From Novosphingobium sp. FKTRR1 (GTDB lineage: Bacteria > Pseudomonadota > Alphaproteobacteria > Sphingomonadales > Sphingomonadaceae): a stretch of DNA of 64,000 nucleotides. Every line of letters starts with the position of its first letter. Within the stretch, counting starts at the first letter, position 1. The position numbers and the translations under genes are program-made. The stretch lies in assembly GCF_020404405.1 (NCBI RefSeq), contig NZ_JAIZDA010000002.1:357320-421319 (forward strand), read 5' to 3'. Below the pieces are notes generated by a model that searched no databases, had not been told where the DNA came from, and saw only the letters and a list, made by a program, of their open reading frames with translations. Of the stretch, positions 1 through 9,006 are shown piece after piece.

Positions 1-279
1 GGTGGCAGCTTCTTGCAACAGCGGTTCGGCATCATCGGCCAGTTCCGAGCGGGCGGCGCCGTATGCGGCCGCCGGGGATTCACCGAGGATTTGCGCGGCA
101 ACCTCGCTCAGGTCGAGCACATCGCCATGGCGTTGGGCCATTGCGTCAGGGTTAACCGCCGGTGCGATCGTATCGCGGCGCCCTTTGGCAAGCGAGGCAT
201 CGGCCCGGTTGTCGCGCGCGATCACCTTCTTGATCGAATCGAGAATTTCCTCGACCGAAGGTTCCCCTGCCTGACGCAT
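1..279 (-). CDS. DUF2497 / PopZ-type protein, 3' end beyond window
   Basis: The first 93 codons of a leftward gene whose remainder lies outside the window. The N-terminus carries the DUF2497 signature (EPSVEEILDSIKKVIARD, residues 5-22), an amphipathic helix shared with the polar organiser PopZ of alphaproteobacteria. The rest of the visible part is acidic, Ala-rich and low in complexity. In Caulobacter PopZ anchors the ParB-parS centromere at the cell pole, and a parABS system lies 11 kb away, so a similar role is plausible. The diagnostic C-terminal oligomerisation helices are not visible. The ATG at 279 is the only start before the signature. The gene is upstream-adjacent to the tolC block and reads the same way. 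Confidence 0.75.
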   Translation of the reverse strand, partial: MRQAGEPSVEEILDSIKKVIARDNRADASLAKGRRDTIAPAVNPDAMAQRHGDVLDLSEVAAQILGESPAAAYGAARSELADDAEPLLQEAAT

Positions 280-311
280 GGCCTGCTTATCCCCTGACTA
301 AAGCCCGTTTC

Positions 312-331
312 CAGCCGGTATCCACCGGCTG
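312..331 (-). terminator. Weak hairpin downstream of tolC
   Basis: A perfect 8-bp stem (CAGCCGGT/ACCGGCTG) with a 4-nt loop lies 38 bp after the tolC stop codon. There is no adjacent T-run on the leftward transcript, so it is at best a weak terminator separating tolC from the DUF2497 gene. Confidence 0.35.
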
Positions 332-368
332 AACTGCCCCACTCTCGAATCAAATGGTTAACGCTTCG

Positions 369-1868
369 TCAAGGAAGCGCCTGCACCGCCACATTGGCGT
401 CTTGCGCAGGCGAGTCAACCGTGCGGGTTCCGCGCGCCACCGGCGCCGGATCGCGGCTCCAGTCCCACACTTTGCCGCGGACACGATCATAGTTTGTGGC
501 CGGATCGTACAACGCAGCACTCCCCCCCTCGCCTTCGAGAGCGAGATCCTTGGCCTGTGCCCGGCCCATCGTCGACAACAGGTTGAACCCGGCGACATAG
601 GCATTGCGCCGCGCGGTCACCAATTGCACTTGCGCCCTGAGCAGTTCCTGCTCGGCGTCGAGGATGTTGAGGATCGTGCGATTGCCGACAGTGTTTTCGG
701 CCCGCACACCTTCAAGGCTGAGCGCGGCGGCATCGACCGCAGTCTGGTTCAAGCCGATCACCGCCGTCGCCGCCTGCCAGTTGGAATAAGCCGCCCGAAC
801 GGCAGCGATCACGCTACGCTCGACCGAGATTTCCTGTTCAAACTTGGCGCCTTCGCTCGCCTGCGCCTGACGCTCGCGCGCGGCAGGCAAGCCGCCCTGA
901 AACAACGGAATCGACGCCGTAAGGCCGAGCGCTGAACTGGCGATGTGGTTGTTGGTGCCCGATTTGATACCCAGCGGGATCGAATCCAGATAATTGCTGT
1001 AGCTGGTGCTGGCCGTGACCGACAGGCGTGGCAGGCGTGCGGCCCCCGCCGCCTTCACGTCATAGCCTGCCGCCTTGCTGGCAAGCCGTGCTGCGGCGAG
1101 ATCAGGATTGGTATCGAGCGCGATCTGAACCGCTTCATCCACCGCAGGCGGCAAACCGGTCAGCGGCGGCGGCGTGGCCAGATCCCCCGGTGCCGTTCCA
1201 ACGATCTGGATATAGCGCTCGCGGCTGGCGATCAGGTTGGCCTGAGCCGACCGCAAGTCGGCACGGGCGAGTGCAAGGCGCGAATTCGATTGGGCAACGT
1301 CGGTGCGGGTGACATCGCCGATCTCGAAGCGATCGCTGGTCGCCTTGAGGTTGACCTCCAGCACTTGCACGCTGTTACGGTTGAAATTGACGATGGCGGC
1401 ATCGCGAATGACGTCGAGATAGGCGGCCACCACTTGCGAGAACACCGCCGATTCGGTGCTGCGCAAGCTGGCCTGCCCGGCTTCGACGCGGACTTTCGCA
1501 GCGGTGATCGCATTGCGGATGCCCCCGCCAGCATAAAGCGGCAGCCCGAGATTGACCCCGGTCGAGAAAATGCGCGTGGGATTGAACGTCGGTGCCGATC
1601 CCTTTTCCAACTGCTCGGTATAGCTTGCCGTTCCAGCGAGCGAAGGCAGGGCCGCGGACTTGGCGATCGGCACGTTTTCGTCGTTGGCGCGCTGGTTGGC
1701 GCGCGCCGCCTGCAGGTCAGGGTTGCTGTTATACGCCCGGATCAACGCTTCGCGCAGATCGTCGGCAAATGCCGGCGTGCTGGCCAGCGAACCGACAAGC
1801 GCCGTAGCCAGCGCGATCACGGTCAGGCCGGTTGACCCGCGAAGGGCCGGCGACAGCGGCTTGATCAT
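369..1868 (-). CDS. tolC: TolC family outer membrane efflux protein
   Basis: A 499-residue outer-membrane channel of the TolC family, which forms the exit duct for type I secretion and RND/ABC efflux pumps. A Sec signal peptide ends near residue 35 (STPAFADD). Two internally homologous OEP domains follow (about 40-235 and 245-450), each rich in long Ala/Gln helices. Typical markers are the repeated NPDL(Q/A)AAR near the start of each half and the FQGGLPAARERQAQA segment. The ATG overlaps the stop of the upstream Pcm-like gene by one base (TAATG), indicating translational coupling. No inner-membrane pump partner is in the window, so the substrate is unknown. Confidence 0.93.
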   Translation of the reverse strand: MIKPLSPALRGSTGLTVIALATALVGSLASTPAFADDLREALIRAYNSNPDLQAARANQRANDENVPIAKSAALPSLAGTASYTEQLEKGSAPTFNPTRIFSTGVNLGLPLYAGGGIRNAITAAKVRVEAGQASLRSTESAVFSQVVAAYLDVIRDAAIVNFNRNSVQVLEVNLKATSDRFEIGDVTRTDVAQSNSRLALARADLRSAQANLIASRERYIQIVGTAPGDLATPPPLTGLPPAVDEAVQIALDTNPDLAAARLASKAAGYDVKAAGAARLPRLSVTASTSYSNYLDSIPLGIKSGTNNHIASSALGLTASIPLFQGGLPAARERQAQASEGAKFEQEISVERSVIAAVRAAYSNWQAATAVIGLNQTAVDAAALSLEGVRAENTVGNRTILNILDAEQELLRAQVQLVTARRNAYVAGFNLLSTMGRAQAKDLALEGEGGSAALYDPATNYDRVRGKVWDWSRDPAPVARGTRTVDSPAQDANVAVQALP

Positions 1869-2467
1869 TAGAAGCTCCAGCGCTTCGTGGCAGCGAATTC
1901 AGGCAGCGGTGCAAAGTCGGCCTCGCCCACGGTGGTGAACGCGAGCTCGCCCTGAACCTTGCGACCGATGGCGAGGCGGGTAACGCCACGCTCGACCAGA
2001 CCGGTGACCACGCGGCCATGATCGGCCAGTACGGCGCTCAGGACCGCAGGTGCCTGCTCGATGGCGCCGTCGATCAGCACCAGCGAATATGCGCCCGCTG
2101 CACCGTATTCGGCGCCGGGAGCGGCAAGGACAACTTTCCCCGCCAGTTCACCAACCAGCGCAGCAAGGTAGGCGCCTGGCTTGCCGATCACCAGAACGGT
2201 GTCGGCGCGGCTGGGCACGGCGAGCGAAAGTTGCTGGCCATGGGTGAGCGCAGGGGCAAGCACGGTACCATCGCCCAGCGGCACGGCGCGATCGGCATAG
2301 GCCACTGCGCGCCGCTCTTCCGGCACGAAGTCTTCGCGGGCGACGGCGGCAAAAGCAGCCAGAATCGCCAGATCATTGACCCCGCTGACCCGCAACTGAC
2401 TATCGATCATGGCCCGTCGCGCCAGCGCTGAACCGCTTTCAACCGGCCGTTCGTCAAGCAAGGTCAT
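1868..2467 (-). CDS. Protein-L-isoaspartate O-methyltransferase family protein, degenerate SAM site
   Basis: A 199-residue protein related to Pcm enzymes, which methylate damaged isoaspartyl residues using SAM. The N-terminus (ARRAMIDSQLRVSGVND) and FVPEERRAVAYAD match the family. Motif I, normally a Gly-rich loop such as GTGSGY, reads VLVIGKPGAYLAAL here, and the later acidic SAM-binding strand is much shortened. The protein is smaller than usual. It may have lost catalysis. I chose the ATG at 2467, preceded by AGGGA; an in-frame ATG at 2479 has no spaced ribosome site. It overlaps tolC by one base, a pairing often seen in alphaproteobacteria. Confidence 0.8.
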   Translation of the reverse strand: MTLLDERPVESGSALARRAMIDSQLRVSGVNDLAILAAFAAVAREDFVPEERRAVAYADRAVPLGDGTVLAPALTHGQQLSLAVPSRADTVLVIGKPGAYLAALVGELAGKVVLAAPGAEYGAAGAYSLVLIDGAIEQAPAVLSAVLADHGRVVTGLVERGVTRLAIGRKVQGELAFTTVGEADFAPLPEFAATKRWSF

Positions 2468-2778
2468 GATTTCCCTCATCCGCCCAAAAGCCGTCCGTCC
2501 CCCCGGATCCGGGGGCGCGCACGGCGGTCATTCCATGGAACGACGCACCGGCCGCCCCAACCGTGTGCATTGCACCAATCTGCCAAGGTCGCAACCGGCT
2601 GCCCGGTGACCTGTTCGTGCTCTTAGAATATTGCCATTCTTGCGCCAAGTGCTTTGCACGTTGCTTATCGGGGCGTAAGGGGCGCCTGTCGATTGCCGGC
2701 GCGGAATGCCCAAGAGGCAAACGCGCGGCACCACCCGGCCGCAAGCACGGCCAACCGGAACAGGGAGTCTGGCAAAAA

Positions 2779-4299
2779 ATGGGCGAGATGGTGACGATCC
2801 GTGAAGCGGACCTGATCGAAAGCGTGGCCGACGCGCTGCAATATATCAGCTATTTCCACCCGATGGATTACATCCGTGCGCTGGGTGAGGCCTACAAGGC
2901 CGAAGCCGGGCCCGCCGCCAAGGATGCCATCGCCCAAATCCTGACCAACAGCCGGATGTGCGCCGAAGGCCACCGTCCGCTGTGCCAGGATACCGGCATC
3001 GTCAACGTGTTCATCGAATGGGGCCAGGATTGCCGCCTCGAATCCGACCTGTCTTTGCAGGATGTGGTCGATGAGGGGGTGCGCCGCGCCTACCTGAACC
3101 CTGACAACAAGCTGCGCGCCTCGGTCCTGGCCGACCCCGCTTTCACGCGCCGCAACACCCGCGACAACACGCCTTGCGTGCTCCATGTCGAAATGGTCAA
3201 GGGCAACACGATCACGGTCGATGTCGCAGCCAAGGGTGGCGGATCGGAAAACAAGTCGAAGTTCAAGATGATGAACCCCAGCGATTCAATCGTCGACTGG
3301 GTGATAGAGATGCTGCCCCAGATGGGCGCTGGATGGTGTCCGCCGGGGATGCTTGGCATCGGCATCGGTGGCACCGCGGAACACTGCGTGCTTCTGGCCA
3401 AGAAAGCGCTGATGGAGCCGATCGACATGGCCCAGCTCAAGCTGCGCGGCCCCAGCAACGACATCGAAAAGCTGCGCATCGAGATCTTCGACAAAGTCAA
3501 CGCGCTGGGCATCGGCGCGCAGGGACTGGGCGGGCTCTCGACCATCCTTGACGTCAAGATCATGGACGCGCCCTGCCATGCTGCGGGCAAGCCGGTGGCG
3601 ATGATCCCCAATTGCGCCGCCACCCGCCATGCCCACTTCACGCTCGATGGCTCGGGGCCGAGCTTCCTCGAACGCCCCAAGCTGGACGAGTGGCCGCAAG
3701 TGCACTGGGCGCCCGATGCAGCGGCCAAGCGGGTAAACCTCGACACGCTGACTGCAGAGGACGTGCAAGGCTGGAAACAGGGCGACCGCCTGCTGCTCAA
3801 CGGCAAGATGCTGACCGGCCGCGATGCCGCGCACAAGCGGATCAAGGACATGCTGGCAAAGGGCGAGGAGCTGCCCGTCGATTTCAAGGGACGCGTGATC
3901 TATTACGTCGGCCCGGTCGATCCGGTGCGCGATGAAGTTGTCGGTCCTGCCGGTCCCACCACGGCCACGCGAATGGACAGCTTCTCCGACCTGATGCTCG
4001 ATCTGGGACTGCTCGCCAGCGTCGGCAAGGCCGAGCGCGGGCCGGCTGCCACCAAGTCGATCGCCGCGCACAAGTCCGCTTACCTGATGGCAGTGGGTGG
4101 CGCTGCCTATCTGGTTGCACGCGCGATCCGCCACGCCGAAGTCGTCGGGTTTGCCGATCTGGGCATGGAAGCGATCTATGAATTCACCGTCGAGGACATG
4201 CCGGTGACCGTGGCCGTCGATTCCGAAGGCAACAACGTCCACCAGCTTGCTCCGCTGGTATGGAAGAAGAAGATCGCCGACGAACACCTGCTGGCTTGA
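2779..4299 (+). CDS. Fumarate hydratase, class I (iron-sulfur)
   Basis: A 506-residue class I fumarase that interconverts fumarate and malate in the TCA cycle with an oxygen-sensitive [4Fe-4S] cluster. The N-terminal alpha domain carries CAEGHRPLCQDTG and GGGSENKSKF. The second cluster region has GWCPPGMLGIGIGG, and the C-terminal beta domain starts near residue 355 with RVIYYVGPVDPVRDEVVGPAGPT trimmed around residues 372-394. Length fits the one-chain form. The open frame extends upstream to 2563, but the conserved protein begins at MVTIREADLIESV. ATG 2779 has AGGGAG 11 nt upstream; ATG 2788 is an alternative. The gene is divergent from the Pcm-like gene. Confidence 0.95.
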   Translation: MGEMVTIREADLIESVADALQYISYFHPMDYIRALGEAYKAEAGPAAKDAIAQILTNSRMCAEGHRPLCQDTGIVNVFIEWGQDCRLESDLSLQDVVDEGVRRAYLNPDNKLRASVLADPAFTRRNTRDNTPCVLHVEMVKGNTITVDVAAKGGGSENKSKFKMMNPSDSIVDWVIEMLPQMGAGWCPPGMLGIGIGGTAEHCVLLAKKALMEPIDMAQLKLRGPSNDIEKLRIEIFDKVNALGIGAQGLGGLSTILDVKIMDAPCHAAGKPVAMIPNCAATRHAHFTLDGSGPSFLERPKLDEWPQVHWAPDAAAKRVNLDTLTAEDVQGWKQGDRLLLNGKMLTGRDAAHKRIKDMLAKGEELPVDFKGRVIYYVGPVDPVRDEVVGPAGPTTATRMDSFSDLMLDLGLLASVGKAERGPAATKSIAAHKSAYLMAVGGAAYLVARAIRHAEVVGFADLGMEAIYEFTVEDMPVTVAVDSEGNNVHQLAPLVWKKKIADEHLLA

Positions 4300-4441
4300 T
4301 GGGTATGGCGCGCGCTGCCTGATGTGGCGCGCGCGCCCTCACCTGTCGCAATCTCACACGTTTCGATCACCCGCTTCCTTTCGACCAACCACCGACCGGC
4401 ACCGACCGTCGATCTGGCGCGGCGATGGCATCCCGGTGTAG

Positions 4442-5959
4442 ATGCAACCGATGTCATCCCCTTCTGCCCCATCCACCGATGTTGCGCGCGACACCGGCAC
4501 CGAACAGGCCAGTCGCCCGCACGTCCCAGCGCGACAGGTGCTGAAGTCTGCAGCGACGCTTTGGCTTGCCTACCTCGTGCTGGTTACGCTGCGGGCCTTG
4601 CTCGTCGATCTTGGTGATTTTCAGGATCTGCTGTGGCGCCGCGCGCTCGTTACCCTGGCCGGGATCGGGGTGACCTTGCTGGCATGGCCAGTACTGCGTC
4701 ATTTCGATGGGCGCAGCACAGGCGTACGGATCAGCGCCGCGCTGGTGATCATGCTGCCTGCCGCATTGGTGCTGGCGATCGTCAACCAACAGGCGTTCGC
4801 GCCGGTCGAACAGCGTTGGCAGGCACAGGAAGCGGCACAGGCGGGTGGGCGCCATGCCGCACCCAATGCTTCGGCGCCCAAGGCAGCCATCACGGGTTCG
4901 AGCCCGGATCTGTCGGGCAATGTGCTGATCGACGGTCCGATGAAGGCGCTGCCGGCCCCGCCGCCCGAACCAGCAGAACCACATGCACCTGCCCCACCCG
5001 CCGAGCCAGCCCCGCCAGAGGCTCCGACGGGCGACGCGAAGGCCGCAGCGGACGGCGAATCGCAGGTCACGATCGTGCGCAATGGCGACGGCTCCTCCGA
5101 AATCCGCACCGGGGGACTGATTGTGCATTCCGAACCGGAAAGAGCAACGCCGGATCCTTCGCCAGAACCAGCCAGCACTGCAGCCGTCGCGGCAATCGCG
5201 GGATTGGCCAGCGACGACCTGTGGAAGCAACTGACCGATGTGGCGATGGGCCGCTACTTCCTGCTGATCGCCTGGGCCGCACTTTATCTGGCGCTGGGCA
5301 ATGCCGAGATGGTCCGCGCGGTCGAGCGGCGCGAGGGTGAATATCGACGGGCGGCCAAGGCGGCGGAACTCCGCTCGCTGCGCTATCAGGTCAATCCGCA
5401 CTTTCTGTTCAACACACTCAATTCGCTGTCGGCGCTCGTAATGGTCGGGCGCAACGAACAGGCCGAACGGATGATCCAGACGATTTCCAGCTTCTATCGC
5501 GCCAGCCTGGCGGGCGATCCGACTTCAGACGTGCCATTGGCTGACGAGATCGCGCTGCAGCAGCACTACCTTGAGATCGAGACGGTCCGTTTTCCCGAAC
5601 GGTTGCGGGTCGAATTCGCCGTGCCGCCGGCACTGGAAAACGCGCATGTGCCGGGCATGATCCTGCAACCACTGGTCGAAAACTCGATCAAATATGCGGT
5701 ATCGGCCACTACCCGGCCGGTGACCATCCGTATCGCCGCGCGCGAGGTAGCGGGTTTCCTGCTGCTGACCGTGGCCGATGACGGGCCCGGCAAGCCTGCG
5801 GGCCAGGGCGGCACCGGCATCGGTCTTGCCAACGTGCAAAGCCGTTTGCAGGCTCGCTATGGCAATGCCGCGCAAGTGGAGAGCGGCCCGCTGCCTGCGG
5901 GCGGCTACGCCACGGTCTTGACGATTCCGCTAGATCGCGGAGAATTGGCCAGCGTTTGA
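4442..5959 (+). CDS. LytS-type membrane sensor histidine kinase with long Pro/Ala linker
   Basis: A 505-residue sensor kinase of the His_kinase (LytS/YehU) family. Three membrane helices lie at about 38-54, 68-85 and 97-114. A roughly 150-residue Pro/Ala-rich, probably periplasmic segment follows, then a fourth helix near 271-287. The cytoplasmic kinase has the phospho-accepting His320 in VNPHFLFNTLNSLSALV, an N box (QPLVENSIKYAV), and ATP-binding DDGPG and GIGLANV motifs. The next gene encodes its probable partner, a LytTR response regulator, about 50 bp downstream on the same strand. The signal sensed is unknown. The long linker is the unusual feature. Confidence 0.92.
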   Translation: MQPMSSPSAPSTDVARDTGTEQASRPHVPARQVLKSAATLWLAYLVLVTLRALLVDLGDFQDLLWRRALVTLAGIGVTLLAWPVLRHFDGRSTGVRISAALVIMLPAALVLAIVNQQAFAPVEQRWQAQEAAQAGGRHAAPNASAPKAAITGSSPDLSGNVLIDGPMKALPAPPPEPAEPHAPAPPAEPAPPEAPTGDAKAAADGESQVTIVRNGDGSSEIRTGGLIVHSEPERATPDPSPEPASTAAVAAIAGLASDDLWKQLTDVAMGRYFLLIAWAALYLALGNAEMVRAVERREGEYRRAAKAAELRSLRYQVNPHFLFNTLNSLSALVMVGRNEQAERMIQTISSFYRASLAGDPTSDVPLADEIALQQHYLEIETVRFPERLRVEFAVPPALENAHVPGMILQPLVENSIKYAVSATTRPVTIRIAAREVAGFLLLTVADDGPGKPAGQGGTGIGLANVQSRLQARYGNAAQVESGPLPAGGYATVLTIPLDRGELASV

Positions 5960-6009
5960 CTTGGGCGCCGGAGTGACCGAAAATCAAGGTGTTGTGGGGG
6001 GAATTGGCG

Positions 6010-6762
6010 TTGCGGACCTTGATTGTCGATGACGAACCGCTGGCGGTAGAGCGCATGCAGATCCTGTGCGCGCGGCTGCCCGCGCTACAGGTGGTCGGCA
6101 CTGCCAGCGATGGCGCACAGGCGTTGCGGCTGATCGAAGCGCTAGCCCCGGACCTCGTCCTGCTGGACATGACCATGCCCGAAGTTGATGGGCTGACCGT
6201 CGCCCGCGCGCTGAGCGGGCAAAGCCCCCGCCCGGCAGTGATCTTCGTGACCGCGCACGATCACTTTGCGGTCGAAGCCTTCGACTGCGATGCGGTCGAC
6301 TATGTGCTGAAGCCGGTGGCGCAAGAGCGTTTGGCCAGAGCGGTCGAACGCGCGGTGGAACGTGCCCGGTCTCGCGACACGACAACAACGGCCCAGCCGC
6401 TCGCCACGCAACAGGCCATTTCCGCCAGCCAGTGGATCGAGGAATTCTGGGTTCCCCATCGCAGCGAACTGCTCCGCATTGCCGCCATCGACCTCGACCG
6501 CATCGATGCCGAGCGCGATTATGTCCGGCTGCATGTGGCCGATCGGTCGTACCTGATGCTCCACACAATTCAGGGGCTGGAGGACCGCCTCGACCCGGCA
6601 CGTTTCATCCGCCTGCACCGCTCCACCATCGTGCGCCGCGACCGGATAGCGGGGCTGCGACACGATGGCCTGGGCGTGTGGTCAGCCGAACTGGCCGACG
6701 GCAGCTTGTTGCGCATCGGCCGCACCTACCTCGCCCGGGCAAAGGCCATGGCCGGGCGCTGA
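6010..6762 (+). CDS. LytTR-family response regulator
   Basis: A 250-residue DNA-binding response regulator. The N-terminal receiver domain has the acidic pair (DDEP), the phosphorylated Asp in LVLLDMTMPE, Thr in VTAHD and the conserved Lys in YVLKP. A linker leads to a C-terminal LytTR domain (about 150-250; IDAERDYVRLHVADRSYLM, FIRLHRSTIVRRDRI). It probably accepts phosphate from the LytS-type kinase just upstream. No ATG is present. The TTG at 6010 gives the canonical MRTLIVDDEP start and has a GGGGGGA ribosome site 8 nt upstream (5995-6001). A GTG at 5989 lacks one. Confidence 0.93.
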   Translation: MRTLIVDDEPLAVERMQILCARLPALQVVGTASDGAQALRLIEALAPDLVLLDMTMPEVDGLTVARALSGQSPRPAVIFVTAHDHFAVEAFDCDAVDYVLKPVAQERLARAVERAVERARSRDTTTTAQPLATQQAISASQWIEEFWVPHRSELLRIAAIDLDRIDAERDYVRLHVADRSYLMLHTIQGLEDRLDPARFIRLHRSTIVRRDRIAGLRHDGLGVWSAELADGSLLRIGRTYLARAKAMAGR

Positions 6763-6784
6763 GCCCCGGCTTGCCATCGCGTAC

Positions 6785-8248
6785 TCAAGGCTTGGGCTTG
6801 TTGAGCACCGAATTGTCGTCGCGCCGGATCGTTACAGAACCGCCAGACTTCGGTGCCGCCGGCATCGGGGTCGAAGGGATCGGGGTGATCGCCGCAGCCG
6901 GTTCCGCGCCGGGAGCAATCACCCGCCAGATCACGCCGCCGACATCGTCGCTGACCAGCAACGCGCCATCCTTGGCAAAGCTGACCCAGGTAGGCCTTCC
7001 GCGCGCCTTGTCCTGCCCGTCGAGAAACCCGGTCAACACCGGAATCGGCGGCGTGGGGAGCGCGTTGCCAAGATTGTCGAAGCGCACGAACACCACGTCG
7101 TAACCCGACAAGGGCTTGCGATTCCATGATCCGTGCCGCGCGATGAACGCACCGCTGGCAAAGCGTTCGCCCAGTCGGTTGCCCCCGCGCGCAAAGGTCA
7201 GACCCAACGGAGCAACGTGCGAACCGAGCGCATAGCGCGGCTTGCGCGTGTATTCCATCAGGTACTCGGGCATCGGCGCCTGGACTCGCCAGTCGATCTT
7301 GCTCTTCCAGTAGACCCACGGCCAACCGTACTGCGCGCCGACCGGAACGTCGGTGAGGTAATCGGGCACAAGGTCGGAACCCAGCATGTCACGCTCGTTC
7401 ACCACGGTCCACAGCTCGCCCGAGCGCGGATTGAAATCAAGCCCGTTGGGATTGCGCAGGCCACCGGCATATTCGCGCAGCGCCTTCTTGGTGAAGTCGT
7501 ACTCGTTGATCGTGGCGCGGCCCTTCTCGGGGGCGATGCCGTCATCAGCAATGTTCGAGGACGAACCAACGGTGATGTAGAGCTTGCTGCCGTCATCGCT
7601 CAGCTTGAGGTTGCGCACCCAGTGGTTGCCGCCCCCCGGCAAATCGACCAGCTTTTCCGGCTTGCCGACCAGGCTGGTCTGCCCGGCCGCAAATGGCCAC
7701 GAGACGACCGCGTCATGATTGGCGACGTAGAGCCGCCCTTCGCGCAGCGCGAGGCCGAACGGCGAGGCCAGCGCTGGGTTCTGCATCACGAAGCGCTGAT
7801 CGGCCTTGCCGTCGCCATTGGTGTCACGCAGCACCACGATCTTGTTGGGTGACGGTTCACCCGCCCCCGCCGCGCTGAACAGGTATCCGGCGACGAGCCC
7901 GGTCAGCCCGCCCGGTCCGCGCGATGGCGGCGCATTGGTTTCGGCCACGAGCACGTCGCCATTGTCGAGCACCACGACATTGCGCGGATGATCCAGCCCA
8001 TCGGCAAACCGCGTCACCTGCAAGCCTTCGGCGGCGACCGGCGATTCGCCCGGTTGCCAGCCCACCGGCTTGGCAATGCCGATCGTCGGGAACCATTGCG
8101 GCGCCGCTTCGGCCATGCGCGGCTTGGGGCCGGTGGTTTCGTCTAGGTTGTACTGCGCCCGGTCGCCGTGCAGCAGCCAGGCGAAACCAGCCACGAGGGC
8201 GATGACGAAAACGGCAGAGCCGATCAGAATCTTGCGAAGCAGCGACAT
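6785..8248 (-). CDS. PQQ-dependent sugar (sorbosone) dehydrogenase-like protein
   Basis: A 487-residue six-bladed beta-propeller protein of the glucose/sorbosone dehydrogenase family, which oxidise sugars or aldoses in the periplasm with PQQ. A single N-terminal membrane helix (about residues 7-22, KILIGSAVFVIALVAGFAWL) anchors or exports it. Family motifs include GLDHPRNVVVLDNGDVLVAE, NHWVRNLKLSDDGSKLYITV and GGLRNPNGLDFNP. The last about 40 residues are a Pro/Ala-rich tail absent from the core fold. ATG 8248 is preferred to an upstream TTG (8284). No PQQ biosynthesis gene is in the window, so the actual substrate and cofactor supply are inferred. It converges with the response regulator. 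Confidence 0.85.
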   Translation of the reverse strand: MSLLRKILIGSAVFVIALVAGFAWLLHGDRAQYNLDETTGPKPRMAEAAPQWFPTIGIAKPVGWQPGESPVAAEGLQVTRFADGLDHPRNVVVLDNGDVLVAETNAPPSRGPGGLTGLVAGYLFSAAGAGEPSPNKIVVLRDTNGDGKADQRFVMQNPALASPFGLALREGRLYVANHDAVVSWPFAAGQTSLVGKPEKLVDLPGGGNHWVRNLKLSDDGSKLYITVGSSSNIADDGIAPEKGRATINEYDFTKKALREYAGGLRNPNGLDFNPRSGELWTVVNERDMLGSDLVPDYLTDVPVGAQYGWPWVYWKSKIDWRVQAPMPEYLMEYTRKPRYALGSHVAPLGLTFARGGNRLGERFASGAFIARHGSWNRKPLSGYDVVFVRFDNLGNALPTPPIPVLTGFLDGQDKARGRPTWVSFAKDGALLVSDDVGGVIWRVIAPGAEPAAAITPIPSTPMPAAPKSGGSVTIRRDDNSVLNKPKP

Positions 8249-8382
8249 GGCAAGCAACCTAGGGCGGCGCGCGAATTCCCGCAATGGGCATGGTCATATC
8301 GCCAATGGGACGTTCACCTGCGATCCACCAGCTTACGCTGGCAGGCGCGACAAATCCCGTGCCAGCCCCTATATCAGCATAG

Positions 8383-8865
8383 ATGTATACCTTCGAACCT
8401 ACGATGGGCCAGGACAAGGCCAGCCTTTACCGGGACTTGCACGAGGCCGCGCAAGCGCTCACCGCCGATGAACCCGATGCCATCGCCAACATGGCCAATC
8501 TGGCGGCGCTGCTGTGGCAGTTCCTGCCCGATTTGAACTGGGCGGGTTTTTACCGCGTGGTCGACGGCGAGTTGGTCCTTGGCCCGTTCATCGGCAAGCC
8601 CGCCTGCATCCGCATACCGTTTGGTCGTGGCGTGTGTGGTGCCGCAGCCGCCAGCGCCACGACACAGCGGGTTGAGGATGTTCACGCTTTCCCGGGACAT
8701 ATTGCCTGCGATGCGGCCAGTCGGTCGGAACTGGTGGTGCCGGTGCTGCGCGATGGCGCGGTGATCGCGGTGATCGACCTCGACAGCCCGCTGCCTGCCC
8801 GTTTCGATGCTGACGACGCTGCCGGGATCGAAGCGCTGGCAGGGGCAATTGCCGGTCGGATCTGA
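8383..8865 (+). CDS. msrC: Free methionine-(R)-sulfoxide reductase (GAF domain)
   Basis: A 160-residue single-GAF-domain enzyme that reduces free methionine-R-sulfoxide with thioredoxin. It holds the three conserved cysteines of the fRMsr family: ACIRIPFGRGVCG supplies two and HIACDAASRSELVVPV the third. The GAF ligand pocket segment DLNWAGFYRV is also present. The length is typical. ATG 8383 is used; a second in-frame ATG at 8404 (MGQDKASLYRDL) is equally possible. The gene stands alone between a leftward dehydrogenase and a rightward surface protein. Its role would be repair of oxidised methionine in the cytoplasm. Confidence 0.93.
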   Translation: MYTFEPTMGQDKASLYRDLHEAAQALTADEPDAIANMANLAALLWQFLPDLNWAGFYRVVDGELVLGPFIGKPACIRIPFGRGVCGAAAASATTQRVEDVHAFPGHIACDAASRSELVVPVLRDGAVIAVIDLDSPLPARFDADDAAGIEALAGAIAGRI

Positions 8866-9006
8866 CCTTCGCGATGCTCCCGGCTTCGGCTTGTGCCGTT
8901 TCGGGGCAGCAGCAGATGGTGCCGTAGCCCATTGCCCGACAAGATGGTAAATCCCCTGATAATCACGTTCAGGCGCCCAGCCTGACGCCGGATTCAGGGG
9001 ACCACC

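Noticed and set aside
2563..2778. N-terminal extension of fumarase
   Set aside because: Not conserved in class I fumarases and no ribosome site; the 506-residue form is standard length.
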